The translations under genes and the position numbers were made by a program. Below, one piece after another: positions 7,848 to 16,419 of a stretch of 41,959 bases of DNA (the first letter of the stretch is position 1; every line of letters begins with the position of its first letter). Below the pieces are notes generated by a model. It did no database searches and was not told where the DNA came from. It saw nothing but the letters and a program-made list of their open reading frames with translations. The stretch is from the NCBI GenBank assembly GCA_047972265.1, contig JBKEAM010000010.1, forward strand, positions 1-41,959, read 5' to 3'. This DNA is from JAAYCI01 sp047972265. Lineage in GTDB: Bacteria; Bacillota; Clostridia; Oscillospirales; Ruminococcaceae.

Positions 7848-9185
7848 ATGAGCAAAATTATCCTGATAGGCGCAAACCACGCCGGCACCGCAGCCGCAAA
7901 CACCATTTTAGACAACTACCCCGGCAGTGAACTTACCATTTTTGACCGCAACACCAATATCAGCTATCTTGGCTGTGGCACCGCCCTATGGATTGGGCGG
8001 CAAATAGAAGACCCCAACGGCCTGTTTTACTGCTCTAAAGATGTTTTTGAGAAAAAGAGCGCCAAGGTATATATGGAAACCGAAGTAAACAACATTGACT
8101 ATGCCGCCAAAAAGGTATATGCCACCGCCAAAGACGGCAGCCAGATTGTTGCCGATTACGATAAACTGATACTTGCCACCGGCTCTTTGCCCATTACGCC
8201 CAAAATTGAGGGCATTAGCCTTAAAAATGTAGAGTACGTAAAGCTTTTTCAGGATGGGCAGCAGATTAACGCCCTACTGGACGACCCCTCTGTGCAAAAC
8301 GTATCGGTAGTAGGTGCCGGTTACATTGGGGTAGAGCTGGCCGAAGCCGTAGTGCGCCGCGGCAAAACAGCCCGCTTGTTTGAGGCTGCCGATACCTGCC
8401 TTTCGGGTTATTACGACCCCTGGTTTACCGAAGACATGGATGCCCTGCTGAAAGATAAAGGCATAGAGCTGCATTTTGGCGAAAAGGTGCAGGCATTAAA
8501 GGGCAGCGATAAGGTAAAGGCCATTGCAACCGATAAGGGCGAGTACGCTACCGACCTTGTTGTTTTGGCCATTGGCTTTAAGCCCAACGCAGCGCTTGCA
8601 GGCGGCCAGTTGGAACTGTTTGACAACGGCGCCATTAAGGTAAACCTAAACCAGCAAACCAGCCTGCCCGACGTATACGCCGTGGGAGACTGTGCCACTG
8701 TTTACAGCAACGCACTGCAAAGCAGCAGCTATATTTCCCTTGCCACCAACGCCGTACGCAGCGGCATTGTAGCCGGTCACAACGTATGCGGCACCGGCCT
8801 GCAATCGATTGGTGTGCAGGGCTCTAACGGTATATGCATTTTCGATTACAAAATGGTATCTACCGGGCTTAACATTGCCGCTGCCCAAAAAGCCGGCTTT
8901 GATGTAGCATATACCGATTACGAAGACCTGCAAAAACCTGCTTTTGTTACCCATGGTGACAACTACAAGGTTAAGCTGCGCATTGTGTACGATAAAACCA
9001 CAAGACGTGTGTTGGGCGCACAAATGGCTTCTTTCCAGGATATTTCTATGGGCATCCACATGTTCTCTCTTGCCATAGAAGAGGGCGTTACCATTGATAA
9101 GCTAAAGCTGGTAGATATCTTCTTTTTACCCCACTTTAACCAGCCCTACAACTACATTACCATGGCCGCATTAAGCGCCCAGTAA
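7848..9185 (+). CDS. nox: NADH oxidase, water-forming (NoxE type)
   Basis: Flavoprotein that reoxidises NADH with O2, giving water by a four-electron reduction in this subgroup; it regenerates NAD+ and removes oxygen in anaerobes. The 445-residue sequence has the N-terminal FAD site (GANHAGTAAAN), the single redox cysteine C43 in SYLGCGTALW, a central NAD(P)H-binding Rossmann motif VVGAGYIGVELAEA and the FAD-binding DVYAVGDCATVYSNAL motif. The C-terminal dimerisation domain ends PHFNQPYNYITMAAL. The NoxE-like spacing argues for the water-forming class over CoA-disulfide reductase, although this is by similarity. ATG 7848 follows AGAAGGGG. A Rex-like site covers the promoter and a terminator follows. 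Confidence 0.92.
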   Translation: MSKIILIGANHAGTAAANTILDNYPGSELTIFDRNTNISYLGCGTALWIGRQIEDPNGLFYCSKDVFEKKSAKVYMETEVNNIDYAAKKVYATAKDGSQIVADYDKLILATGSLPITPKIEGISLKNVEYVKLFQDGQQINALLDDPSVQNVSVVGAGYIGVELAEAVVRRGKTARLFEAADTCLSGYYDPWFTEDMDALLKDKGIELHFGEKVQALKGSDKVKAIATDKGEYATDLVVLAIGFKPNAALAGGQLELFDNGAIKVNLNQQTSLPDVYAVGDCATVYSNALQSSSYISLATNAVRSGIVAGHNVCGTGLQSIGVQGSNGICIFDYKMVSTGLNIAAAQKAGFDVAYTDYEDLQKPAFVTHGDNYKVKLRIVYDKTTRRVLGAQMASFQDISMGIHMFSLAIEEGVTIDKLKLVDIFFLPHFNQPYNYITMAALSAQ

Positions 9186-9222
9186 AAATTTACGCAGCCA
9201 ATTTGTATATATAGCACTATTG

Positions 9223-9260
9223 AAAAAGCCGCAGGTTTAAAAACCTGCGGCTTTTTTATT
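9223..9260 (+). terminator. nox terminator
   Basis: AAAAAGCCGCAGG and CCTGCGGCTTTTT form a strong stem around TTTAAAAA, ending in a run of T (9252-9257). Confidence 0.93.
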
Positions 9261-9403
9261 TTATTTATCGGCTAGGTTTCCTCCGGTGCTGGAAATAAAG
9301 GTGATTCTTTAAAAATAAATGATGTAAAAATATATTTATTGGTTTAAGCCAACAAAAATCCACTCTTTCCCTGCTCCGCTCATCATTTTATGCAATGGTA
9401 TTT

Positions 9404-9862
9404 TTACTGGTTTTTTTCTTGCAGTTTTTGGTTTATTTTTTGGATGCGCTTTTTCCAGTACAAAAACATAAACATCCATATAAGGGCATATATTACTGCA
9501 AAAATGGCAAAGTACACCACAACGCCCCACACCGTATGGCTTACCCACTGTGCAAACCAAGCTATAGGCAACATAGTAAGGGTAAGCATTATAAAATGCA
9601 CGGTTGTTTGTTTTAAAATGCTCCATTCATCGTTTTCCCATATGGCAGAGCCGGCGCTACTTACCGCGCCAAGCAGGCCGCATAGCAAATATTGAACGAT
9701 AACGGCCCCAATTTCACTGCCTACCTGCTGCACCAGGCCGGGTACAGCGGCAGAATAATGGCCGTCAGCCCACCCCAAAGAGATTAGTATGGTAATTGTA
9801 TACCCAATGGTTACCCCTAAAGGAAAGCCCAGTAAAGCCCTTTGCACCACTTTTTTTGTCAT
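9404..9862 (-). CDS. DUF3021 family membrane protein
   Basis: Small integral membrane protein of 152 residues with four hydrophobic segments and a highly basic C-terminal tail (KKRIQKINQKLQEKNQ). It matches the DUF3021 family, which is typically encoded next to a LytTR DNA-binding protein, as here. Its biochemical role is unknown; family context suggests it modulates the partner regulator or senses the membrane. ATG 9862 is preceded by AAAAGGAG, 14 nt after the LytTR stop, so the two are co-transcribed. Confidence 0.85.
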   Translation of the reverse strand: MTKKVVQRALLGFPLGVTIGYTITILISLGWADGHYSAAVPGLVQQVGSEIGAVIVQYLLCGLLGAVSSAGSAIWENDEWSILKQTTVHFIMLTLTMLPIAWFAQWVSHTVWGVVVYFAIFAVIYALIWMFMFLYWKKRIQKINQKLQEKNQ

Positions 9863-9876
9863 TGTAATACTCCTTT

Positions 9877-10320
9877 TTATATACCCAACATTTTTTTAAT
9901 TTTGGGCACAAACCTGCGGGAAGCATAGGTGCTTACCCCGCCCTTTAGCCTAATACAAATGGTTCCGCTTAGGCTTATATCCATGTTTAATACCATTTTA
10001 AGGTTGATAATTTCGGAATTGGAGATACGAACAAACACGGCGGCATCCAGTTTTTCTTCGGCCTCATACAGGCGCATTTTTATCTGGTACAGTTCGGCCT
10101 CGGTTTGCACATATACCTTTTGCCCCTCGGCATATATCCTTACAATGCTTTCTGGCACAAGCAGCTCTACCATTTCTTCTTTAAAGCCCGCCAGCACCTG
10201 CGGCGCCTGAAGCTCCGACAATTTTTGCAGTATCTCGGTAACCTCCGGCGTAATGGCTTTGGCCACCACCACAATATGCGGCTGGGTACAGGCTGGGTCT
10301 ATTTTAAGGTCTATCTTCAT
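9877..10320 (-). CDS. LytTR-family DNA-binding regulator (no receiver domain)
   Basis: Transcription regulator of 147 residues. The N-terminal half is a short poorly conserved region; the C-terminal half (about 45-147) is a LytTR domain with the strand motifs FVRISNSEIINLKMV and RRFVPKIKKMLG. There is no receiver domain, so it is not a standard two-component regulator. Stand-alone LytTR proteins paired with DUF3021 often regulate their own operon; that is inferred here. ATG 10320 follows GGGGGTGGAG. Confidence 0.88.
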   Translation of the reverse strand: MKIDLKIDPACTQPHIVVVAKAITPEVTEILQKLSELQAPQVLAGFKEEMVELLVPESIVRIYAEGQKVYVQTEAELYQIKMRLYEAEEKLDAAVFVRISNSEIINLKMVLNMDISLSGTICIRLKGGVSTYASRRFVPKIKKMLGI

Positions 10321-10422
10321 TGCTCCACCCCCTTTGCTTCGCTACAAATGCAGTATACGGTATTTGCCCCGGTGTTGCTATTGTTTTTACACAGATGGTG
10401 GTTTTAGCCCTATAAACGGCAT

Positions 10423-10447
10423 AAAAAAAGCAGCCCTTACAGGCTGC
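10423..10447 (-). terminator. pgsA terminator
   Basis: On the minus strand GCAGCC pairs with GGCTGC around a 6-nt loop, followed by seven T residues (complement of 10423-10429). Confidence 0.88.
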
Positions 10448-10465
10448 CTTTGTAAAATACAGTTT

Positions 10466-11065
10466 TTAAGAAGCTTTTTGGGTGGATTCTTCTTTTTTGG
10501 CATCCTTAGGGATGCTGTTTTTGTAGCTGATAAACTGGGGGATGTACATAAGCCCTGCCCCCAAAGCGCACGCCACCGAAAGGGTTAGCAATGTAAGCGT
10601 TACAACCTGCGGCATACCGGGGAAGAAAAGGATTAAAATCATGGTGCCGTAAAACATAAAGGTTGCCAGTTTGCCAAACCAGCGGGCCCCCTCTAACTGT
10701 ACGCCTTTTTTTAGCAGGTAGCCGCCCAGCAGCAGCATTACAAAATCCTTTACCAAAAATATAACAAAAAACGGCCAGTAGGCATACAGCTTAATTAGCA
10801 TAGTAACCGAAATAGCGGCCTGGGTAAGTTTATCTGCAATGGGGTCCAGCACCTTGCCAAGGTCACTTACCCAATGAAAAGAACGTGCCAAAAGCCCATC
10901 CAACAAATCGGTAAGGCCAGAGAAAACCAGCAGTACCCCGGCCACAAACAAATCCCCTTCCAGCATTTTCCAAATAAAAAACGGGATGATGACAATGCGC
11001 AGGCTGGTAAGAATATTGGGGATGTGTTTTATTGGGTTTCTCCTTACGAGGTTATATAATCGCAA
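10466..11065 (-). CDS. pgsA: CDP-diacylglycerol-glycerol-3-phosphate 3-phosphatidyltransferase
   Basis: Membrane enzyme that makes phosphatidylglycerol phosphate from CDP-diacylglycerol and glycerol 3-phosphate. The CDP-alcohol phosphatidyltransferase motif D-x2-D-G-x2-A-R-x8-G-x3-D-x3-D is complete (DLLDGLLAR ... GKVLDPIAD), and about five transmembrane helices follow. The start is uncertain. TTG at 11065 gives 199 residues but has no ribosome binding site. A strong AAGGAG (11040-11045) points instead, with seven-base spacing, to an ATA codon at 11032 that would begin KHIPNILTSLRIV, where relatives begin. The C-terminus carries a charged tail (KKEESTQKAS). Function is secure, start is not. 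Confidence 0.92.
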   Translation of the reverse strand: MRLYNLVRRNPIKHIPNILTSLRIVIIPFFIWKMLEGDLFVAGVLLVFSGLTDLLDGLLARSFHWVSDLGKVLDPIADKLTQAAISVTMLIKLYAYWPFFVIFLVKDFVMLLLGGYLLKKGVQLEGARWFGKLATFMFYGTMILILFFPGMPQVVTLTLLTLSVACALGAGLMYIPQFISYKNSIPKDAKKEESTQKAS

Positions 11066-11517
11066 ATGGCAAAAAAATTTTGCCCGCAGTATACAAACGC
11101 CTGGCTGTATTTATAAAGCCTTTTAAATATACTGCATGCGTATGCGGCATTCGTTATGAGAAGGGCGGTACCCTTCCCTGCACTTTTACTTAATTTTATG
11201 CGTTGCTGTCTTTTTATTATGAACGATTTTTAATTTGTTTTCAAGCGATTTTTGTTTACAGATGCTTACAGTATCAGCAAATGTTGTAGTTTAAGTAGCG
11301 TTTTGATTGTTGTTTGCACAAAACAGTGGGCAGTACTGCATAAAACGCGCAAAAAGCTTTGGCAAAGAGGCCAAATACGTTTTGCGCGTTTTTGTTTACA
11401 TATGCAATCTGCCGGTTATATTCCCCTACAGTCAAAATAAGGTTTTGTTTTTTATTATTTTACGCCCCGCTTTGCACAGTGGCAAACTACAAAACCCAAA
11501 CTACGGGGCAGTATATA
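11066..11517. other. Non-coding region between pgsA and the ABC exporter, with hairpins
   Basis: No credible coding sequence. It contains a 6-bp hairpin GAAGGG/CCCTTC near 11160-11176, a long hairpin at 11342-11392 and a GCCCCG/CGGGGC pair at about 11464-11509. The phrase TTTTTGTTTACAnATGC occurs twice (near 11247 and 11390). It probably holds the pgsA promoter and the 3' end of the exporter operon. Confidence 0.6.
11342..11392. terminator. Long hairpin, probable bidirectional terminator
   Basis: AAAACGCGCAAAA (11342-11354) and TTTTGCGCGTTTT (11380-11392) are perfectly complementary over 13 bp. The 25-nt interior contains a smaller TTGG/CCAA pairing. Because the stem ends in A4/T4, both strands would show a GC-rich stem followed by T residues. 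It probably ends the exporter operon coming from the right. Confidence 0.6.
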
Positions 11518-14181
11518 CTACCAGTTTTCGTTTTTTAAGGTTTCTGCAATGTTCAGCTTTTTAATTTTACGGCGGGCGTACAGTACCGATGACCCCACTA
11601 TAACAAAAACCCCCGCCACCGCTATGGCATAGCTTACCCAAGGCAAGCTGAAAGAAAACGCAAACCCACGCTGAAGGGTACCGTACAATAGCCAGCTAAG
11701 CAAAACACTAATGGGCACACCCCACAATAAAGCCTTTACACCGTAAAACAGTGTTTCGCAGTCTAGCATTTTATTAAATCCTTTTGGGGTTAGCCCTGCA
11801 CTGCGCAGCATAGCAAACTCCCGCGTGCGCAGGGCAATGCCTGTAGATACCGTGTTAAAAATATTGGCGGTGCACACCAAAGATATAAGCGCCACAAACC
11901 CATAGGCAAACACACGCAGTATAAGCATAGCCATATTATTGCGCTGTGCATTTTGCTGCACATTAAAATTATACGCATATATTTCTTCGTCTACGGCCAT
12001 ATCTTGCAGTTGTGTATACAACTGGCTTGCATCATCGCTTTTAAAGTAAAACTCTATGCCGTTATCAAGATGAAACGCATCCCCTTCTGTGGCCTGCTGC
12101 CCGCTTTGCAGTAGGCCGGGCAGATCTGACTGGCGTACAATAAGGGTAAGCCACCCTGCGGGGTATGTACTGCTTTGCAAAAATACGGGTTCTTTTTCGG
12201 TTATTGCTGCTATTTGCAGTGTTTGACTTTTCGTTTTGTTTTGGGTTGCATCGTAGGTATATACCTCAATGGTATCTCCCTTGGCTATTTTTACCGAATA
12301 ATCTTTTTGCCAGCCGCCGTTTTGGGTGCGCACCGAGCGGCCTGTTAGGGCAATTACACCGGCCTCTCCCGTTTTGGGGGCGGCAATACCCGCATCTTGG
12401 CTGTACTGCGCAAAGGTATCATCATCCACTATTTGCAGGTTTATATGCGTGGCATAGGTTCCGTCAGGATTTTTCATTTCATCATCGTGTGCTGTTATAT
12501 CTTCCGGTGGCATATCGGCAAAAAAGCCATTTAGCGCAGCCGACATATACACCCGGCCCGCATTTGGCAAAAGGCGCACCTTTGTAGAGTATTCTTCTCC
12601 TTTTTGCCAAAACTGGTTTGCCGGCAGGGTATCGTAATTGCTAAGGGAAGAATACACATTGTAGTCTTGCCCGCCACGGGCAAGGCCAAGCCCCTGCTGA
12701 ATGTACTGAATGGCCGCCGATGCGGTTAAAAACAAAACCACACTGATAACAAGGCTAGAAAGAATAGCAATGTAGCGTTTGCGGCTGCGCTTAGAGTTTT
12801 TAATCCCAAGCTCTGCCTCAAACCCAAACAGCCTGCGCATAATATTAGATACTTTTATAGGCCGTGCAATCTTATCGCCCTCGCTGCCACGCATGGCTTC
12901 TACCGGCGCAATTTTTGCCGCCCGGCTGGCGGGTTTGCGTGCTGCAAGCAGCAATATGCCCGCGCTAAATAAAACGGTAAACAGTATGCTCCACAGGGGC
13001 ACCACCATGGTAAGCGCAACCTCGTCTCCCCCGCCAAACAAATTTTCCATTGGGGTGCGCAGCAGCCAAAGGGTAATGCCAATGCCTGCAAGCCCCCCCG
13101 CAATGCCCGCCGGGATAGAAAAAAGGCCAATGACCAGCGCCTCAAAAAAAACACTGCTGCGTTTTTGCCTGCGCGTTGCCCCCACGCCTGCCAGCATGCC
13201 CAGCATACGCACCCTCTCTGATAAAGAGATGGAAAAAGCGTTGCGAATAAGGCTTACGCTGCCCACCAACACAATAAGCAGCAAAAGCACCACAAAGGGC
13301 AAAATAGAGGATAACACCTGTAAATTGGCCACCGCCCCGCTGTAAGCCATTAAATCGGTATTCAATCGTATATTGGGCTGGTAGCCGGGCTCTTGTTTAT
13401 ACAGCTCTATCAGTTCATCTTTTAGCCTGTCACTTTCTTCAAATGTCCACTGCCCCGCCTTTTGCAGGGTAAGGTAGGCGGAAAGGGTAAATTCTCCTTG
13501 TTTTGCCTCGCTTGCATCAAATACCGACAATGCCGTATATGTGTTTTGGTACCCACCCTCTATCCAATAGGGCATTTTTGCAAAACCTGCTATGGTATAG
13601 GTTTGCTGCTTGGCATTTTGCAGTTCAATCTCTTCTAATGTAAAACCGCGCGTTAGGGGTATTTTGTGTGTTATTCCCTCTTCGTCTTCATACTCCATAA
13701 AAGCAGCGCCCGCGGTAAGGCTTATGGTATCTCCCGGCTGCCAGTTAAGGCCGGTATATTCTTTAAAATCATCGCTTAGCAGCAGCTCTCCGGGGTTTTG
13801 GGGCAGGCTGCCCTCGGTAACCTCCAGTTGCAAATTTTGCAGCCCGGCGCCGTCATATTCTGCCAATGCCAGCATTTTACGGGTTTTGTCGTTTTGCGGC
13901 GGCAGTTGTATAAAGGTACCCTCGCGGGATACATCCATGGTTTTTAATTTGTTTGCCTCTTGCAGAACCGGCAGTGCGCGGGGGTCTATATAAGAATAGG
14001 CCATATGCCAACTGCCGTTGTAATTGGCCGATGTTTTGGCTCCATAGTTTAGGTAAGTGGCGGTAAGCACGCTTAAGGCCGTAATCATGGCAACCGCCAC
14101 AGCAGTGCCCAGTATGGTAATAATGGTGCGTTTTTTGTTCTTTTTAAGATTTGTAAGGGTTACCTTATGCATTATGTTCAT
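11518..14181 (-). CDS. ABC transporter permease with two FtsX/MacB domains
   Basis: Large 887-residue membrane protein. An N-terminal helix (about 19-40) is followed by an extracytoplasmic domain, a first FtsX core of three helices (about 295-415), another helix (about 470) with a second large extracytoplasmic domain, and a final three-helix FtsX core (about 760-870). This is the layout of Firmicute ABC exporters that handle antimicrobial peptides, lipoproteins or envelope signals. It overlaps the upstream ATPase gene by four bases (ATGA), so the two are translationally coupled. The exported substrate cannot be inferred. The reading frame is open throughout, although its ATPase partner is broken. 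Confidence 0.88.
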   Translation of the reverse strand: MNIMHKVTLTNLKKNKKRTIITILGTAVAVAMITALSVLTATYLNYGAKTSANYNGSWHMAYSYIDPRALPVLQEANKLKTMDVSREGTFIQLPPQNDKTRKMLALAEYDGAGLQNLQLEVTEGSLPQNPGELLLSDDFKEYTGLNWQPGDTISLTAGAAFMEYEDEEGITHKIPLTRGFTLEEIELQNAKQQTYTIAGFAKMPYWIEGGYQNTYTALSVFDASEAKQGEFTLSAYLTLQKAGQWTFEESDRLKDELIELYKQEPGYQPNIRLNTDLMAYSGAVANLQVLSSILPFVVLLLLIVLVGSVSLIRNAFSISLSERVRMLGMLAGVGATRRQKRSSVFFEALVIGLFSIPAGIAGGLAGIGITLWLLRTPMENLFGGGDEVALTMVVPLWSILFTVLFSAGILLLAARKPASRAAKIAPVEAMRGSEGDKIARPIKVSNIMRRLFGFEAELGIKNSKRSRKRYIAILSSLVISVVLFLTASAAIQYIQQGLGLARGGQDYNVYSSLSNYDTLPANQFWQKGEEYSTKVRLLPNAGRVYMSAALNGFFADMPPEDITAHDDEMKNPDGTYATHINLQIVDDDTFAQYSQDAGIAAPKTGEAGVIALTGRSVRTQNGGWQKDYSVKIAKGDTIEVYTYDATQNKTKSQTLQIAAITEKEPVFLQSSTYPAGWLTLIVRQSDLPGLLQSGQQATEGDAFHLDNGIEFYFKSDDASQLYTQLQDMAVDEEIYAYNFNVQQNAQRNNMAMLILRVFAYGFVALISLVCTANIFNTVSTGIALRTREFAMLRSAGLTPKGFNKMLDCETLFYGVKALLWGVPISVLLSWLLYGTLQRGFAFSFSLPWVSYAIAVAGVFVIVGSSVLYARRKIKKLNIAETLKNENW

Positions 14182-14863
14182 GACCTAATCACCTCATCGC
14201 GCACAGTGCATCCGTCCTCCAGCGCAATAATGCGGTTGGCAGACAGCGCAATTGCCTCGTCGTGGGTAATCATGATAAGGGTTTGGTTACACTCTTGATG
14301 AAAGTGCCGCAAAAGGGCCAGTATCTCGGCGCTGGATTTAGAATCTAGGTTGCCGGTGGGTTCGTCTGCCAGCACAATGGCGGGCGAGGGCAGCAAAGCC
14401 CGCCCGATGCCCACCTTTTGCTGCTGCCCGCCCGAAAGCTGGCTGGGCAGGTGCTGCATGCGGTTTTGCAGCCCAAGGGTTTGGGCCATGCTTTCAAGCT
14501 CTTGCTGCTGCACCGTGCGGCCATCTAACAGCAGGGGTAGGCAGAGGTTTTCTTGCGCTGTAAGCACCGGCAAAAGGTTGTAAAACTGGTATACCAGCCC
14601 TATTTGCCTGCGCCTAAAAATAGAAAGTTCGTCTTCTTTTAAAGAGTAAATGTCCGTGTCATCTATATACACCTTGCCACTGGTGGGCAAATCTACCCCC
14701 CCATCATATGCATCAGGGTAGATTTGCCGCTGCCGGATGGCCCCACCACCGCAATAAACTCTCCCTGCTGTACCGAAAAGGACACATCGCGCAGGGCGTC
14801 TACCTGGGTGCTGCCCTGCCCATATTGTTTGCTTAGGTTTTCTACTCTTACTATTTCCATCAT
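14178..14863 (-). pseudogene. ABC exporter ATPase (MacB/LolD type), frameshifted at a G7 tract
   Basis: ATPase partner of the FtsX-type permease. The N-terminal part, starting ATG 14863 after AGGA, reads MMEIVRVENLSKQYG and a normal Walker A (GPSGSGKST), then runs ATG-ATG-GGG-GGG-TAG and stops. One more G in the seven-base run (14696-14702 on the plus strand, as C7) would continue in frame into VDLPTSGKVYIDD and the remaining 170 residues, which contain the Q-loop region VYQFYN, signature LSGGQQQKVGIGRAL, Walker B IVLADEPTGNLDSKS and H-loop ITHD. All catalytic motifs exist but in two frames. It is either a phase-variable or decayed gene or a sequencing error. The C-terminal part can be read separately as 14178-14690. 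Confidence 0.85.
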
Positions 14864-14928
14864 TTCACATCCTGTATTTTTTAATGCGCCTATACATATA
14901 TTATTTACAGCCAGTGTAGCATATTTTT

Positions 14929-14968
14929 GTTACACCACGGTGACACGCCGGGTGACACTTTTGTAACC
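14929..14968 (-). promoter_or_regulatory. Candidate response-regulator operator with three direct repeats upstream of the ABC exporter
   Basis: Read on the minus strand, TGTCAC, TGTCAC and TGTAAC follow each other at 12- and 11-bp steps. About 10-bp-periodic direct repeats are typical of OmpR-family response regulators. TATGCT 16 bp after the second repeat could serve as a -10. The exporter ATPase starts about 65 bp downstream. The divergent substrate-binding gene could also be affected. Confidence 0.45.
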
Positions 14969-15127
14969 TTGCCTTTATGCGGCTACTTTGCCCCAAAAAA
15001 CAGGTTAAATATTGGTAAAGGCATATTTTACCCATGTTTAGCCATGGCTTTACACAAAGCAGATAGTGGGCTTTACATTTGTTTTATACAATGTTGGCAT
15101 ACCAAACAAATATTTTAGGAGGAAGCT

Positions 15128-16231
15128 ATGAAAAGCTTACAAAAAGTAAAGCTGCTGGCTGCCGGCCTTGCCGCCATGCTGCTGCTTACAGCCTGTGGCG
15201 GTACCGCCAATGCCAACGCCAACCTAGACCTAAACGCACTAAGCGTGGAAGAATTGGTTGCCAAAGCCAAAGAAGACGGCGAAATAAACAGCGTGGGCAT
15301 GCCCGACAGCTGGGCAAACTGGGGCCAAACCTGGACAGAAATTACCGAAACCTACGGCATTAAACACAGCGACACCGATATGTCTAGCGCCGAAGAACTT
15401 GCCCTGTTTGAGAGCGAGAAAAATAACGCCACCAAAGACATTGGGGATGTAGGCCAGGCCTTTGGCCCCATTGCCGTAGAGCAGGGCCTTGCACTGCCTT
15501 ATAAAACCAGCTACTGGGACAGCATACCCGACTGGGCCAAAGATGATGAAGGCAACTGGATTATTGCCTACTACGGCACCATGAGCATTATTTGCAATGC
15601 AGACATGGTAGATACCGTACCCAAAAGCTTTGACGATATTTTAAAGGGAGACTATAAAGTATCGGTTGGCGATGTTACCAAAGCAAACCAAGCGCAAAAC
15701 GCCGTATTGGCCGCCGCCATTGCTTACGGCGGAAGCGAAAGCAACATACAGCCGGGGCTGGATTACTTTAAACAACTGGCTGAAGCAGGCCGCCTTGACC
15801 TTGGAGAATTAACCCTTGCCCGTATGGAAAAAGGCGAAATTGCAGTGGCATTTTTGTGGGATTACAACGCACTGAACTACCGCGACCAGTTTGCAGCCGC
15901 AAACCCCAACGCAAACTTTGAGGTTAACATTCCGTCGGAGGCATCTATCCAAAGCGGATACACCACCATCATTAACAAATACAGCACCCGCCCCTATGCC
16001 GCCGCCCTTGCCCGCGAGTACATTTTAAGCGATGCCGGACAGATTAACCTTGCCCGCGGCTACGCAAAGCCCGTGCGCGACGTTGAACTGCCCCAAGATG
16101 TGCAGGATATTTTGCTGGACGACGCCCAGTACACCAATGCCCGCCTGATTAGTGACCAAAGCGCCTGGGACGAAACCACCAAAACCCTTGGCGAATTGTG
16201 GCAGCAAGAGGTTTTGGCCTACGCAAAATAA
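15128..16231 (+). CDS. ABC transporter substrate-binding lipoprotein (FbpA/PhnS-like)
   Basis: Extracellular receptor of the importer encoded downstream. The 367-residue protein has a lipoprotein signal (lipobox LTAC, residue 22) and a type II periplasmic-binding fold of the kind that binds ferric iron, 2-aminoethylphosphonate, thiamine or phosphorylated ligands. The start ATG 15128 is well placed after TAGGAGGAAGCT. A conserved-looking ATG-MSIICN-type strand (YYGTMSIICNADMV) and the hinge AFLWDYNALNY are visible. The neighbouring phosphohydrolase gene makes a phosphonate or phosphoester ligand attractive, but this is inference. A hairpin follows the gene. Confidence 0.85.
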   Translation: MKSLQKVKLLAAGLAAMLLLTACGGTANANANLDLNALSVEELVAKAKEDGEINSVGMPDSWANWGQTWTEITETYGIKHSDTDMSSAEELALFESEKNNATKDIGDVGQAFGPIAVEQGLALPYKTSYWDSIPDWAKDDEGNWIIAYYGTMSIICNADMVDTVPKSFDDILKGDYKVSVGDVTKANQAQNAVLAAAIAYGGSESNIQPGLDYFKQLAEAGRLDLGELTLARMEKGEIAVAFLWDYNALNYRDQFAAANPNANFEVNIPSEASIQSGYTTIINKYSTRPYAAALAREYILSDAGQINLARGYAKPVRDVELPQDVQDILLDDAQYTNARLISDQSAWDETTKTLGELWQQEVLAYAK

Positions 16232-16311
16232 GCGGCGCATAACAACAGCTGGCGCGGCAGGCAGCACCCCATATGCTTTTTGCCCGGCAGATTAAATATA
16301 GTGCGGCATAC

Positions 16312-16342
16312 AAATCAGCGTGGTTTTACATCACGCTGATTT
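16312..16342 (+). terminator. Intercistronic 11-bp hairpin (attenuator or mRNA stabiliser)
   Basis: AAATCAGCGTG (16312-16322) and CACGCTGATTT (16332-16342) are perfectly complementary around a 9-nt loop. Only TACTTG follows. As in the BMP operon, it separates the receptor gene from the rest of the transporter operon. Confidence 0.75.
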
Positions 16343-16419
16343 TACTTGAAAATACAGACATACAACACCTGCAAAGGGGCGCCGCCTTTTATGGTACCCC
16401 TGCGGTATAGGAGATTACT

